Positions 38,699 to 50,196 of a stretch of 64,000 bases of DNA are shown here, piece by piece (position 1 is the first letter of the stretch; each line of letters starts with the position of its first letter). Both the position numbers and the translations under genes were made by a program. Source of the DNA: Phytophthora sp. 'mugwort' (lineage: Eukaryota > Oomycota > Peronosporomycetes > Peronosporales > Peronosporaceae); NCBI GenBank assembly GCA_033558025.1, contig JAUCEF010000007.1, forward strand, positions 2,914,001 through 2,978,000, written 5' to 3'. The notes under the pieces were generated by a model that saw only the letters and a list, made by a program, of their open reading frames with translations, did no database searches and was not told the DNA's origin.

Positions 38699-40728
38699 CT
38701 AGAGCGTTTTCTGGAAACGTACGAGCTTGAACGAGGTGTGTTGCGTCTCATTCTCACGCTGCTCGCAATACCCAAGCTTGCGGTACAGTTGCTGAGCGCC
38801 TTCCATGGCGCCAATTGTCTCGAGACATATCTCGTTGAACGCACCACACGACACTGTAAATATCTCGACGGCTCTTACCAAAGCTGAAGCTACCCCACGA
38901 TGTCGAACCGTAGGAGCAACACTCAATCGACAAAGCTCGGCAGTATGTCCCTCTTCTTCAGCAGTCGTCTTCCGACTTGGCGACGAAACGAGTGCTTTAA
39001 CGCCAACACAGCCCACAACATCACCGCCCAGTTCTGCTACCCAGAAGCCATTCGTCATGTTACCAGCGCTGTTGGGGGTTTGAAAAGCTTGATGGACATC
39101 AAACATATCGCCACTAGGACCACGAAGACGATTCGCAACGAACTGACGCACTGCACGTGAACCTTGAGCAAATTCGAGATGCGTGCTCTCAAAGAGCGAA
39201 CGCACAGCAGCCAGGTCCTCATGCTGGAACGATCGAATAATCACTGTGTTGAATGGTCCCTGCGTTTGTAAAGCACCACATCCAGTCAAAAGATATCGGT
39301 GATGCTGCGTGTGGGGTATAAAACTAGTAGTCCACTCCAGATCATCATTTCCTGGGCTCTTGAAATTGTCTGCAAGGTAAATCGCATAGTGGGCGTTGCA
39401 CAGCATCCAGTCGGCAAACTCGTCAAAAGGTTCCAGAGATGCCACTCTGTTCTTCTCTCGTGCAGTCGTACAAGCTGCAAACACACCGTTCATGTCGAGA
39501 ATACGACACCTCTGCCAGTGTGCAAGACCAAGGAAGCGCCGAGCGTGATCAGCTGCTGTCCGGTACCCTCGCACACCACGAAGCGTGCAGCCCTTTATAG
39601 CAAAGTAACGCTGCAGCGTTAAATCAAATGCGTGTGATTCGTCAACATCATTTTTCTCGCTATCACCTTCGCCACTTGTCTGTAGCCCAATTGGATCGTA
39701 AAGTGCAACGGAGCCGGCAGGAAACGTCTCAGCAAGCCAACGAAGCAGCCTCGTGCCCTTCTCCGGAGCTAGGTACGACTGCAAATCACCGCACACAGTT
39801 AGAAAAGTGTTCCCAAACCGTATAAGCAATCAAAAAAAGCTTACCAGGACGCATTCGGCGAGAATGAGTGTTGGCTGGCTGCGATCCACGCCAGCGGCAT
39901 CGAGCGTGGTATCTAGTCGTTGAATATCTCCAAGATCGCAAACAATAAGCGAATAGGAGGCGGAAGGGACTTGACACTGCCATGCCACCTTGTCGTCAGT
40001 AATGGCGGTAACAGTCAAATTGCTCTCGTCCCTTGGGAATAATCTCGCACGAACGATTTTGTCATTCAGTAGCTGCGTCTTCGCGTTCACGATGGCGTCG
40101 CAGTCCACCTCTACAAATGAAAGTTTCCCAGTAAACTGCCGCTGTTCTAGCAGACGGAAGAACAGCGTGTCGCATCCAGCGCCCAACGATACGATGTTGA
40201 CTGGAGACGACGTCGCATCTATAGTCCCCACAGACACCAAAATGTCAGCCAAACTTGCTCTAAGGACACTGAATCACGGCCACACTCACACTGTGAGAGG
40301 AAGAGCTCGACACAGCGAGAAATTGCAACGTGACGCAAGTAATAACCACGATGGATCTGCAGCGCAGAGCAACAAAGCTACGTTAGCACACAGAATATTG
40401 TTTCAATAGCTAAATAGCAGAGTTCTGATCATCTAAAGTACCAGTGGAATGCGCCGTGTTGGTTTCTCCACGAAGAAATGAAGGAAGGGGTCCTGGAAGT
40501 AGCCGAGCGTCACTGCGGAGCTGCATAGTGAGCCACGCGAAGGAATTATTGCCACAGTTTAGACGCTGTTTCTGGAGGCTGTAGAACGTTGCAAGACGTG
40601 GCAAAGAACTAGTATGCAAGATGGACGATTTAAGTAACCTACAGCTTGCACTTAACGGCGTCGAAGGCAGTCTCCGTGACGTTGTGGTCGCTTGTGCCGC
40701 GCCACTCGGCGGTCGTCGGAGAAGCCAT
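38699..40728 (-). CDS. Leucine carboxyl methyltransferase fused to GNAT acetyltransferase, five exons
   Basis: Read by eye as complement(join(38699..39778, 39845..40218, 40290..40356, 40442..40520, 40643..40728)). The four GT-AG introns (66, 71, 85, 122 nt) keep phase and give 561 residues. Residues 1 to about 340 form an LCMT (PPM) methyltransferase: FQDPFLHFFVEKP, P-x-I-HRGYYLRH (about 55-62), SAM-binding VSLGAGCDTLFFRL (87-100), FVEVDCD (112-118), ILAECVLSYL (196-205) and a C-terminal LEPFDEF with HYAIYL. Enzymes of this family methylate the C-terminal Leu of the PP2A catalytic subunit. Residues 380-545 form a GNAT domain with the acetyl-CoA loop LSVAPTVRHRGVASALV (487-503) and LYRKLGY. 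Both modules look intact, and exon 5 encodes the junction without a stop or splice site. The substrate of the GNAT part is unknown. Confidence 0.87.
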
Positions 40729-41061
40729 GTCCAGCGGATGACTGAAGTACACGGATATTTAAAGCTGATGTGTTCCACATATTTTATGTTTTAGGGTTTC
40801 ATTTCACAGTTTATTGGCATACCGAGGTGTAAGCCCGCCTAGATTACATTCATTTCACCGTCATGGCGGACGAGAATGTATCGCTGCACCAGGAGCATTT
40901 ATTTGTTTCGTTCCACGGCACCCTTTGCTCCTTTACCGGCTAATCCATTCTTTCGGTTAAACGGAAGATGATATATGGAATAATCGAGCTCGTTTCAAAA
41001 CCCGACCCGCACCTCAATATCAGAACCAGTTCTTTCTAACCCCTCCGGCTGCCTTAGATTT
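40729..41061. other. Promoter region of the LCMT-GNAT gene; no other gene
   Basis: AT-rich sequence with no recognised coding content. The copia element begins near the right end. Confidence 0.4.
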
Positions 41062-41422
41062 TGTTGAGGGATTAACCTGAGCGAGGAGAGATGATTAGTT
41101 GAGTAGAATGTGTCAATAAACCAAGTGATGGTATTTAAGTGAAGTTAGGATGCGCTGATGGAATGACTATAAAAGTTGGAAACCTAATGTAGTCGCTCGC
41201 CACATCTCTCGTGAGTCGCTCATATCCTGGTCGTGTCCTACATGAATGGTAGAAGTCGGCCTACAACTTTCTGATGATGGGTTGTAGGGTCAAAAATTGT
41301 TTAAGCCTTGTGCTTTCTTCTCGTGGCTGCACGTATTGAATGAATCATTTATTCTGCAAATGACAACGCTTCCTCGTCATCCTGCGTCCCTTTGTACACA
41401 CTCGCAGCGCCTAAGGTGCTAA
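41062..41422 (+). repeat. 5' LTR of the copia element (left boundary approximate)
   Basis: The right two thirds (from about 41175) align clearly to 45620-45877. The start is a guess from TGTTGAGG. Confidence 0.6.
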
Positions 41423-41425
41423 GTT

Positions 41426-43250
41426 ATGAGCCAAAATTCACGCGCGGGTGAGTGCGAAGAAATAAAGAACATCAAGTTGAAGATGGATAGCAACAACGCT
41501 GGAGGCGGAAACAATGCGAATACTGGAGCTGTGGCTGATGGTAAAGCTGTGGCTGTGCAACAGCATCAACTTCGTGAAAGCAGCAAACCTCCGTTCTTTG
41601 ATGAGACGTTCGAACTGTACCAGGCTGATCTGAATCCACCTGGCTGATAGATAAACATGTGACGTTGTGATGGTCACTAAAGTGCGCCACGCTACGGACC
41701 AAGGCCAACAAGCAATATTCGATATGCGCGACCATGCTGCGGGGATTCCGGGGATGCATGAATGGCGATGCATCAAAGTGTGCGGGCTGCCCTCGGAGAA
41801 GGCGATGTGGGATACTCTCATGTCGGATCACTCAGCGCGACTTCCCGTATGCGATGCTTCTGAAACAGCAGTTGTACCTGTGCTCGCACGAGCCAGGCCA
41901 GTCTATGGAGGAGTACATCCGCACGATGACTCAGCTGTGGCAACAACTAGGGAACATTGGCGCCGAGCATGCAACCACGGACGGAGACATGCCGTGTTTG
42001 CTGCTGACTAGCGTCACCATGACCCACAGCGAGCTGCTGGAACAGTTCAACCTGCCATCTCGGCACGGTAACCCGCCGATACTCCAGCAGATGACGAATG
42101 CTCTTCGGTCGGGGATGAACGCGATCGGATGGCTGGAGCAGTAATGAGTATGACCGGTAAGACTGGAAACAACTTTCTTAATGGCAGCGGCAAGGACTGG
42201 AAAATTGGCAGAGGCAACCGGAAAACCAGTGGCAGTGATGGTGGTATTCGCCAGAATGGCGGAAATGGCGGCGGTAAGAAGCCGATAAAAAGTGCTATCA
42301 TTGCAAGAAGGCTTGCCACCTGCGTCGCGACTGCCGGCATTACAAATATAAGTCAATGGAGGTGAGCGGGAATAGACTTAGTGGAGCCAAGAAGGGTCAC
42401 GGCCAGCAATAGAAAACATTGGAGGTCAAGAAGGAAGTCTCTGGGATGATAGACCGTATGCAGTGGCTCAACGACAGCGTCGACGACAGCAGTAGTGACG
42501 AAGATGATGGGATGGTCGGTATGGTGCAGAAGACAACGCTAGTGAGCGACTCGAGCACGTGGGTGCTGTACTGGTCAGCACGACGCACGTGTGCATTGAA
42601 CGCAGTCGGTGTGTGACAGAGAAAAATTCGGCGAGCTTCAAAGTCTGGACGGGTAACGCCACGCGAGGTGTAATGAGTGGAAGTTTTCTGGTTCATACGC
42701 TCCACGGCAGGAGCAGTGACATCGTGGAATTGCCACTGGAAAATGTGGAATATTCTCCGCACGAATCGACGAATCTTTTGAGTTTGGGTGGGATGGAGAA
42801 AGCAGGTTGGTCACCTTCGACGAGTTCGCCACAAGAGCAGGGGTGCAAGATTTCCCTCTATCACAGCAATGTGCGGCTGACCTTCACCAAGCAGGGGTCA
42901 CATTACTGGCTAAATGCAGTCGACGATGACGTCCCGACCGAAGGGATGAGTCTGCTGACAGTGAAACGCGGACGCTAGCCTTCTCATGCGGTGGCACGAG
43001 CGGCTGGGTCACCTCAACCTGGCCGCAATCAAGCACATGATGGACAACGTCACGGTTACATGCATGGACATACCAAAATAACTGCTGAAGAATAAGTTTA
43101 TGTGCCTCAGCTGCATGTCTGCGAAGCCAAGCGAAGGTCATACAAGAAGAGCGCAGCCGAAAAGCGGACGAATGTGAATTATGAGCGCCTGATGTCGGAC
43201 ATCCGCAAGTATTTACCGGGGCTAAGTGGGTTTAAGTACTTCCAATTAAT
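41426..43250 (+). pseudogene. copia gag, protease and pre-integrase region
   Basis: The gag-like part has FPYAMLLKQQLYLC and MEEYIRTMTQLWQQLGNIG (about 41850-41960). The protease region (about 42545-42600) has lost the D-(S/T)-G triad: the frame reads WVLYW where WVLDTGAS is expected, with the downstream THVCIERSRC in another frame. VEYSPHESTNLLSLG follows (42747-42790). The GAG-pre-integrase motif RWHERLGHLNLAAIKHMM spans 42987-43043, then CLSCMSAK. Several stops and shifts are present. The first frame (41426-41647, MSQNSRAGECEE) may include the original gag start. Confidence 0.78.
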
Positions 43251-45500
43251 ATAAGACGAAGGTTCGCGGTTCAAGCGGTGCTCCCCGCTGAAGGGGAAGA
43301 GCGACGCGAACGCTAACACCATCATGCTGATGACAGAGCTACTTGCGCAAGCGCATCGAATCAAGACGTTAAGTAGTGATGGAGGCGGTGAATTTGTGAA
43401 CAGAGATCTGGAAGTGTATTGCGATGCGCTGATAATTCGATTCGTCTCGGCGCATCCTACACGACGGAGGAGCACGCGTTGGTGGAGAAGCTCAACGGCA
43501 TTCTGGTGGGAAAATGGGGCAGCAATACACGCGGCAGATTTACCGAACAGGCTGTATACCGAGGTGCCACAATATACAGTGGATATCGACAATATGAGTG
43601 CTGCACGCACTTAACGGCAAAACTTCCTCGGAGAAGTTGCTTGGCAACACTCCGGATGTGAGCAATATTCGTATGTGTGGATCTGTGGGTTTCATTCATG
43701 AGTCAAAGAGGAAGACCAAGTTGAGCCCGAGAGCGGAACCTGCATTGCTGCTGGGTTTTGCACAACGATTGCCTGGATATTGGTTGCTACACTTGCGGAC
43801 GGGCCACAACAACGAGGTGGCCAGCGCCCAGTTCGTAGGCAAACGCGCAGGCAACAAGCTGCCACTGGTATGCAAGAAAATAATTGGCCTGTGAGGCGCT
43901 CTTGGCGGCAGCGGAGGCAAAATGTCAGGATGGGTGGCTACGTTTATCGCTGGAGGTGGAGTTCATTGAAAATGCGACTTCAGATGAAGAGGCGAATCGG
44001 TCATTGCAGCGCGAACAGTGGAAAGCTGCACGGATAGCCGAATGGGAGGCGCAGTTAAAAAATGGAACTTGGAAATTGGTGGACAGACCAAAGTCCTCGA
44101 GAGGCAAGCGAGTCAAAGTATTGACGCCTAGGTGGGTGTATTGCGTGAAGCGGGATGAAAAAGGTCAGACCGTTCGCTACAAAGCACTGGACATTCACAA
44201 GTTCAAACAGCGCTTTGGACACGAGTACTGAGATAGCTACTCACCGGTGGTATGGATTGTGATGATGATGTTGGTACTACTGATAGCTATAATACTGGGG
44301 TTGGAGGCCAGGCACACGGATGTCGAGACTGCGTACCTGAATAATCCTCTTCACGGAGTGGAAATTTACATGGAGCAACCTGCGGGATTTATGATGGCAC
44401 GGGGCGGGTTGCAGACCCTTGAAAGGAGTTTATGACTTGAAGCAAGCAGCAAGGCTCTGGTACCAAACCAAACACTAAACGCATATTTGGCGGATATCGG
44501 GTTCAAGCGATGTGCTCATGATGTGGATCTAGAAATCTGTTGACGGATAAATCGTGCTAGTGACGGTAAATGGCGACGACAGGATGATCGTGGCAAGACG
44601 AGCGACATCGATGCGGTGATCGAGGCTTTGTGGGTGAAGTTCATCATGGAGGACCTGGGGTGTGTGTGGCATTTGTTGTCCATGGAGATTCATTACGAAC
44701 ATGGTGTGAGGCTCTGTTTTTCGCAAATGGCATACAGCAACCAACGTCTGGCTCGATGTCAAATGGATATGGCACGATCAGTTGGTTCCCGCAGATGCAC
44801 AACGACAAAACGCTGCCGCTGGAGCATGACAGGGCCAAGATCAATGATCCTTCGATACCTTATCGTGAAATCGTTGGAAGGTTGCAGTACTTGATAATCT
44901 GTACGCGCCCAGATATTGCCAACGCAGTGTGATATATCGGTAGCCACTTTGGAGCATACACAAATGATAAGATCGCTAGCGCTAATCGCGTGTTGCAGTA
45001 CCTGAAGGGTACGAAGACATTTGGGCTGGTCTATCGGAGATCCGAGGCGAAACCAGCAGATCGGCGGCATTCAATGACGCTGCGCACGCGAATTGCCCGG
45101 ATACGGGGAGCTCAGTTAGGGCCTATGTGTTTCAATGGAATGGCTTCACTTTCGGATTCAAAAGCCAGAAGCAGAAAAGTGTCACGGATGAAACATGCAA
45201 GTCTGAGCTGGTTGCGGCCAGTACGTGCGTTGAGGACCTATTGTGGGCACAGCAGTTGCTCAAAGAGATTGGCATGAAGCCATTATCCCAGAACAGGACT
45301 GTGATAATCACAGCACGATTAAGATGTGTGACCACGTCGGAAGCTATAATGGCGCTAAGCGGCTGTCAAAGATGAGTCTGAAGATTGCGGAGCTCGTCAA
45401 GGCTAAAGAGATGGCACTCAACTATGTTCCTATGGCAGATAACATGGCATACATGTTTGGCAAGGCGCTCGGGCCAGAGCGGTTTGCAATGCTGCGGTAG
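43250..45500 (+). pseudogene. copia integrase, reverse transcriptase and RNase H
   Basis: The integrase core has IKTLSSDGGGEFVN (43360-43400, second catalytic Asp) and, in another frame, EEHALVEKLNGILV (43468-43510, Glu). Reverse transcriptase has FKQRFGHEY, a stop, then DSYSPVV (44205-44250), EARHTDVETAYLNNPLHGVEIYMEQP (44303-44380) and YQTLNAYLADIGFKR. The catalytic region is broken near 44530-44580. The RNase H part is DIANAV, GSHFGAYTND, LQYLKGTKTFGLVYRR (44990-45040), DETCKSELVAASTCVEDLLWAQQLL (45187-45265) and the C-terminal Y-N-G-AKRLSKMSLKIAELV. This is clearly a dead copia Pol. Confidence 0.82.
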
Positions 45501-45529
45501 CCGCTTCGAGTCAAGGACGTAATTGAGGC

Positions 45530-45877
45530 TGTTGGCTGTTGCACATGCAGATCTTCCAACACGACACTATCGGGTTGGAGACAGGAATGCATACGTATCG
45601 GGGGCATATGAGAGTTGGATACCTGATGTGGTCATTTGACACTCTCTTGTGAGTCACTCATATCCTAGTCGGTTTTTTCCAACATGAATGGTAGGAGTCG
45701 GCCAACAATATCTGATTGTTCGGTTCTATGGTCGCTGGGGTTTTTAGGCATGCACTTTCCTCCTCGTGCGCGGCACGTATTGAATGAATCACGTTGAGGT
45801 TTACGGTGCAACCGACACGCGCCTTTCTCGTCTTCCTGCTTCCCTTTGTACACACTTGCAGCGTCTAAGCTGCTAAC
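45530..45877 (+). repeat. 3' LTR of the copia element (left boundary approximate)
   Basis: Matches the left LTR over about 260 bp with many substitutions. The TG start is inferred. Confidence 0.6.
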
Positions 45878-45941
45878 GACTGGTAGAATGGTAATACGCT
45901 AGTCTTCGTTACTCACTATTGATCCCTAGTATATTAACTTC

Positions 45942-46022
45942 CACAGGTTTCTGATCATTGATCTCAGCCCTTGAAAAAACTGTACAACACTGTACTATCG
46001 GTCAAAGTGGCTACTCTCAACA
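45942..46022 (+). repeat. Dispersed repeat copy A (pairs with 62944-63015)
   Basis: It shares CACAGG, GATCATTG, ACACTGTAC.ATCGG and GGCTACT.TCA in the same order with the copy 17 kb away, with one internal gap of about 9 bases. The nature of the repeat is unknown. Confidence 0.6.
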
Positions 46023-47563
46023 ACGCTTTTGGTTGATAAATTTTCTACCGATTTTATTTGATACTGCATGTTTCCATTTTTACTCTGGCGACTGCTCAGT
46101 CTCAAAGATCGCTTCTGAGGAAGCCGGGGAATTCGCTGGTCTGACCTTATGCTTACAGCGCTGGTGTATAGTGAAGGAATGCATCTTGGGCACGGCGTAG
46201 CGAGCATATGAAAGACAGGCTCCACGCGGAGTGAGTGCTCCAGGGAAAGCTATCATTGGAATTGAAGAACTCGGAGAAACGGAACCCCAGGACTAGGATC
46301 AGATCCATCGAGGAGGCATGTGCAGCTCGTCGTGCCTCCACCGCGGGCACGGAAATCACCACGGGAAAAGAACTAGTGCGAGCAAGGCCGAGAGGCCCAA
46401 GACGGACAGGGCTATAGGAGTCAACACGGCGGAGCAGCAGCAGGTCAATAAAGCTGCGGTGTCTGTGAGTGATATTACTAAACAAGGGAATGTAGCGACA
46501 GTATTTTGGAGCTACTCTACGCATAAAGACATGCTACTCCTGACCAGGAGGTGATTGCTGTTGAACAGACAGCACCAACTACTGCACCTACCGCTAATGA
46601 TGAGACATCTAGTTTCTTGTGCACGATCATGCAGTTGTTGACGCCGACCCGGTTCTAGATGCCACTGACAATGTGAGTGATGCCATGGACCAGACGGGTG
46701 CGAGTGGTTCAGAGGATGAGTGCAGCGGCGATGGGTGTGCGGCATGCACAAACCTCAACGACGGCACTGTGGCAGAGTGCTCGACCTGCAAATGTCAGCG
46801 TCCCGCTACCGCACTCGGCCTATGTTAAGCGAAACAAGGCAAAGACAGCAGTAAACATCCTCATGGTACTGTATCAGGAGCCGTTCGAGGTTCCAGCTGA
46901 GTAATCGGAAGTCATATACGCAGTGCTGCTAATCATGCCTTCGACCAGAAGATGTCGACACGCGAGGCATCACCCTTGCGGAAGCGATGGCGGCAGCTAC
47001 GAGTGTCACACCCCGAGACATTTGCTGCCCATTGTCTTGCGCAGAAATCCAGTGCAAAACCTGTCGACGCGTGCACATCTGCATCATCCTGTGGACGACT
47101 TCGAGCTAAACTTGGCGCACTTGCGGCAATACTAATCGCGAAGTTGATACAACCAAGTCGTTAACGCTACCGAAGAGCTGTATTACCCATTTACGGAGAA
47201 TATTACAGTCGCGATAGGGTTACAGTGAGGATCCACTACGCGACGACGACAGAACGTCGTATCAACGACCAGCGCGAAATGCCACGTGGCTGGGAGTATC
47301 GCGTAGTCTGGATCCGCCTGCGACTGGGATACTACCTGCGGGCGTGGGAGCCAATAGCGGTGCTGCACGCGGACGGATATTCAACTTACTACTTGACAAT
47401 TTGGAACTTAGAGTAAAAGTCTAAGCGATTGAATACAAAAGCCCGAACTTATCACCAAACTCGGATTCGGGCTTGAGTTCAAGTTCAACGCGGAAAAAAA
47501 ACTTCCTCGTCCAACGGAAACCGGATCCCTAAGTATCCACCCACACTAGCAACCTCCCACCGT
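46023..47563 (+). other. Unassigned, retroelement-like region
   Basis: Plus-strand fragments look formerly coding but were not matched. They include a basic LSLELKNSEKRNPRTRIRS stretch (46240-46310), a CAACTNLNDGTVAECSTCKC Cys-rich patch (46740-46795), a region with DVDTRGITLAEAMAAA (46953-47000) and WEYRVVWIRLRLGYYLRAWEPIAVLH (47288-47368), which is faintly chromodomain-like. A 9-bp hairpin AAGCCCGAA/TTCGGGCTT lies at 47439-47474. Placement just before another gag suggests decayed gypsy sequence, with low confidence. Confidence 0.35.
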
Positions 47564-48449
47564 CATGGACGAATCGACGGCTTCTGAAGTCCCCGCTTTG
47601 CCACTGGCAGACAATGCCGCCGTCGGATTGATTGCCGGCAGGTTAACTACAGCTCCGCCTCCTGCCGCTGATCAGTGCGTCATGCTACGAATGACGCACA
47701 TGATGACTGTACGCAACAAGCCATGAAACACCAACATCAGCAGTTCCAGGCGTTTCTTGAGCATCAAGCGCGCCTGCAAAACATAAGTTTCGAGAAACAG
47801 GCCATATCAAGCAGAAAAAGGAGTAAGGCTGACCCGCAGAAGTTCAACGGCCCGGTGAGGAAATAGAGCTCTTGCTCTTCCTGATAGAGGAGCACTTTAG
47901 TAGCTACGTCGCCGAGCGTTAGAACACGACTCCCAGTTTGCGGGACTAGTGGTTTCCTACTTGGGTACAGACGTAATGTCTTGGTACTGGAAATTCAACA
48001 ATACGCTAGGCGTACCTGGTACGCGTTCAAGCATCACCTTCATGTTCGCTTGCGCGACAGCGACTTTGATTTCGAGTTGCTGTATAGTCTTTATGATGTG
48101 CAAGCAATAGTTCCTAAACAGTACTATACATCTAAGTATATTCTGCTCCTTTCCAGACCTCGCTGGGACTTCCAGAGATATTGAAACGTTGGTTTTATCA
48201 GAAGCATCTTGCACGCACATCTCGCAAAATGTGTATACATTGCAACACACGCACAACATTTTGAAGATGCGCGAAAGCCAGCGGCGTTCATCGCCAAGAC
48301 GGCCGGAGCTCGGCGCGACCATGAGGCCAGAAAGTGCACGCCAGCTCGACGACTTTTTAAAAAATGCCACCTGTCATATATGTGATGAGAGTGATCACAT
48401 TGCGTCGGAATGCCCAGCCAAGGGCAAGTCGCATGCAGCAAAAAACTAG
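47564..48449 (+). pseudogene. gypsy gag remnant with zinc knuckle
   Basis: It starts MDESTASEVPALPLADNAAV and continues in other frames with QQFQAFLEHQARLQN, DPQKFNGPV, LLLFLIEEHFSSYVAER and AGLVVSYLGTDVMSWYW (a capsid-like stretch, 47940-47990). It ends with a CCHC knuckle CHICDESDHIASEC (about 48370-48411). Stops are frequent. No linked protease or polymerase follows directly. Confidence 0.65.
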
Positions 48450-48465
48450 AGGGCTTGGCGAGCTG

Positions 48466-48485
48466 CCCCCCCCCCCCCCCCCCCC
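48466..48485. repeat. C20 homopolymer run
   Basis: Twenty consecutive C residues lie just after the gag remnant. Similar long C runs lie at 30591-30605 and near 50664. Confidence 0.9.
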
Positions 48486-48728
48486 TCTCAACAACTGTGC
48501 ACCTAAAGGGTGCCAGCTAACCATGTTGCTAGCCATGCGGTCGTAACCTCGCATGAGTTTAACTATGCGATGGATAACTCCCGATTGCCTCGCAAACGAC
48601 ACGATGGTTACTGATTTTTGAACCAGTCAGGCTCCATTTATGGCCTGGTCTACTCTATTGTTCATTATTGTGGAGTTCCATCATTGTAATATCTCAACAA
48701 CCCACGTCGCGACTTCATCTGGTGGTTC

Positions 48729-49245
48729 ATGCTGGTCCTATTTCTCTACAACTTCAAGTCGGTGGCGACGACGAGTAAATACGGTTACGATGAGCTTCCT
48801 GACGTCGGACCCTACGAGACTTTCGTTTCAGTTGAACGCGATGTATTGTTGGAGATACTGTGGATCACATATGCTAATCACGCCATTGATTGGTTGGAGC
48901 ACATTGTTCATCCTCCCGATACCAGACTTACGTTTCTGCAATGCGTACAGGTTCCTCACGCCCGACAGTTGACCGCTCTAGTTTACCATCGCTACGTCTT
49001 GCTCCTTCAAACACAGGACAAGGTTCTCTCCATCACGTACTCCAGCACGGGTACTTCTCTGGACGTGGTATGACTCGTCTGGTATCAACAGACAGCTGAA
49101 CAAACTATTACAGGCCTCCAACATCGAGTTATGTTTCTTTATTTCGACCGGAGGTAGTCCTACCTTCGCACGCAAGATGACTTGGGAGAGCAGCGTCGAG
49201 AATCCAGTCTACTCCTTGCAATTTGAAACAAAGACACAGTCTTCT
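48729..49245 (+). pseudogene. Uncharacterised coding remnant
   Basis: One frame from 48729 reads DELPDVGPYETFVSVERDVL, YANHAIDWLEHIVHPPDTRL and TALVYHRYVLLLQTQDKVLS, then STGTS before stopping at 49073. A second frame continues across that point with WYDSSGINRQLNKLL, IELCFFISTGG and TWESSVENPVYSLQFETK to about 49230. A one-base shift near 49060 explains the change. Composition and the amphipathic pattern look like real protein. The family is not recognised; it does not resemble the transposases around it. The start and end are unknown. Confidence 0.45.
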
Positions 49246-49638
49246 GTTCGGAGCTGCCGTCCGTACCCCCCAGCCCAATTGTGCTTTTGTCTGTATGTGT
49301 GTTTGCGTGTTGTGTACTATGTGCTACTGCATGTGCTGGGATATGTGCTCAGATGCTGTTTGCCGTTGTATGCAGTGTGCTATGGACACTGTTGTTGTAT
49401 GCATAACCATTGTGGTTCCGAGGATGGACATTTATTCGAATGCACAATTATCTGTCTTATACGCGACGTACGGGGGCGACTATGGCTTTCGTGTCAGCTG
49501 GTGCACGATCAGTGATGTTTCCAATAGCAGGTTGGCGCTTGTAGACCATGAGGCACTCGTCCAAGATACCGGACTTGTGGCGAAGACGTAGTACGTGCAG
49601 GACGCTACCTATTCCCTTCGCCTTAATGTCCCGGACCT
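49246..49638. other. No gene recognised
   Basis: A TG/TGT-rich stretch (49290-49400) yields chance Cys-rich frames. Nothing else was seen. Confidence 0.4.
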
Positions 49639-50163
49639 TTAAGAACGAGAGCAGTTCGGCTTCTGTGCGGCGGCCTGAGTCGAGCGAGGACTTGTTCCTT
49701 GTAGTCCTTCGCGTTGGCGTAAAAGATGATGCTCGTCGAGGAAGATCTTCATGAAGTCAACAACGTTGCAGAACTCCGACTTCTTCTGGCGACCGGCGTC
49801 CCATAGTGCGGCACGCACCTGTACCATTGTGCTGCACGTGCGTGTCCCATTCGTTTCGAGCGGCTGAAAAAAAGGTGCGTAGATTGTTCGTTCCCGCGCT
49901 TGGGTTTCAGCTCCTGGTTTGACGCTCTTCGTCTTGGTCAACTGTGTTTCTCGTTCAGGTTCAAAGAGCCGCCCGGTGATTGTAAGGCGTGCAGTTAGGG
50001 CTTTGTTCGTGGTGATACGTTCTTGAATGTTAGCAAGAAGATGACCCATTCTCGGGCATTCGTGTTGGCTTGCGTCTTGTTCTTGTTCCTTATCCGGTGG
50101 AGCAGCACCCTTGTACACGACAACTCTAATAGGGCGTGTCCCTGATGGATGGCCCGTGACCAC
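49639..50163 (-). other. 174-codon open frame, unrecognised
   Basis: An uninterrupted minus-strand frame begins MVTGHPSGTRPIRVVVYKG and includes LLANIQERITTNKALTARLTITGRLFEPERETQLTK, which looks helical and coding-like. A further piece in another frame (KAKGIGSVLHVLRLRHKSGI, about 49640-49580) suggests the sequence once continued. It may be part of a transposon; no catalytic motif was seen. Confidence 0.35.
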
Positions 50164-50196
50164 TTGGTGTAGTCACACAATTTGGTGCAGCCATAC

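Larger units (their letters stand above)
41062..45877 (+). mobile_element. Ty1/copia retrotransposon, decayed
   Basis: Diverged direct repeats of about 350 bp flank a copia-type interior in the order gag, protease, integrase, reverse transcriptase, RNase H. The repeats share GAGTC.CTCATATCCT.GTCG, ATGAATGGTAG.AGTCGGCC and GCACGTATTGAATGAATCA. LTR starts (TGTTG near 41062 and 45530) are estimated, and the ends fall at GCTAA(C) near 41422 and 45877. No target duplication was found. TTATGAGCC directly after the left LTR may be the primer site. The LTRs are far more diverged than those of the 28.5-kb gypsy element, so this insertion is older. Confidence 0.8.

Noticed and set aside
42884..43141. 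Minus-strand ORFs within the copia and gypsy bodies as separate genes
   Set aside because: They lie opposite recognisable Gag/Pol motifs and carry no domain of their own.
49290..49420. Cys-rich secreted-protein-like frame
   Set aside because: Produced by a TG-repeat-like stretch (TGTGTGTTTGCGTG...); low complexity.
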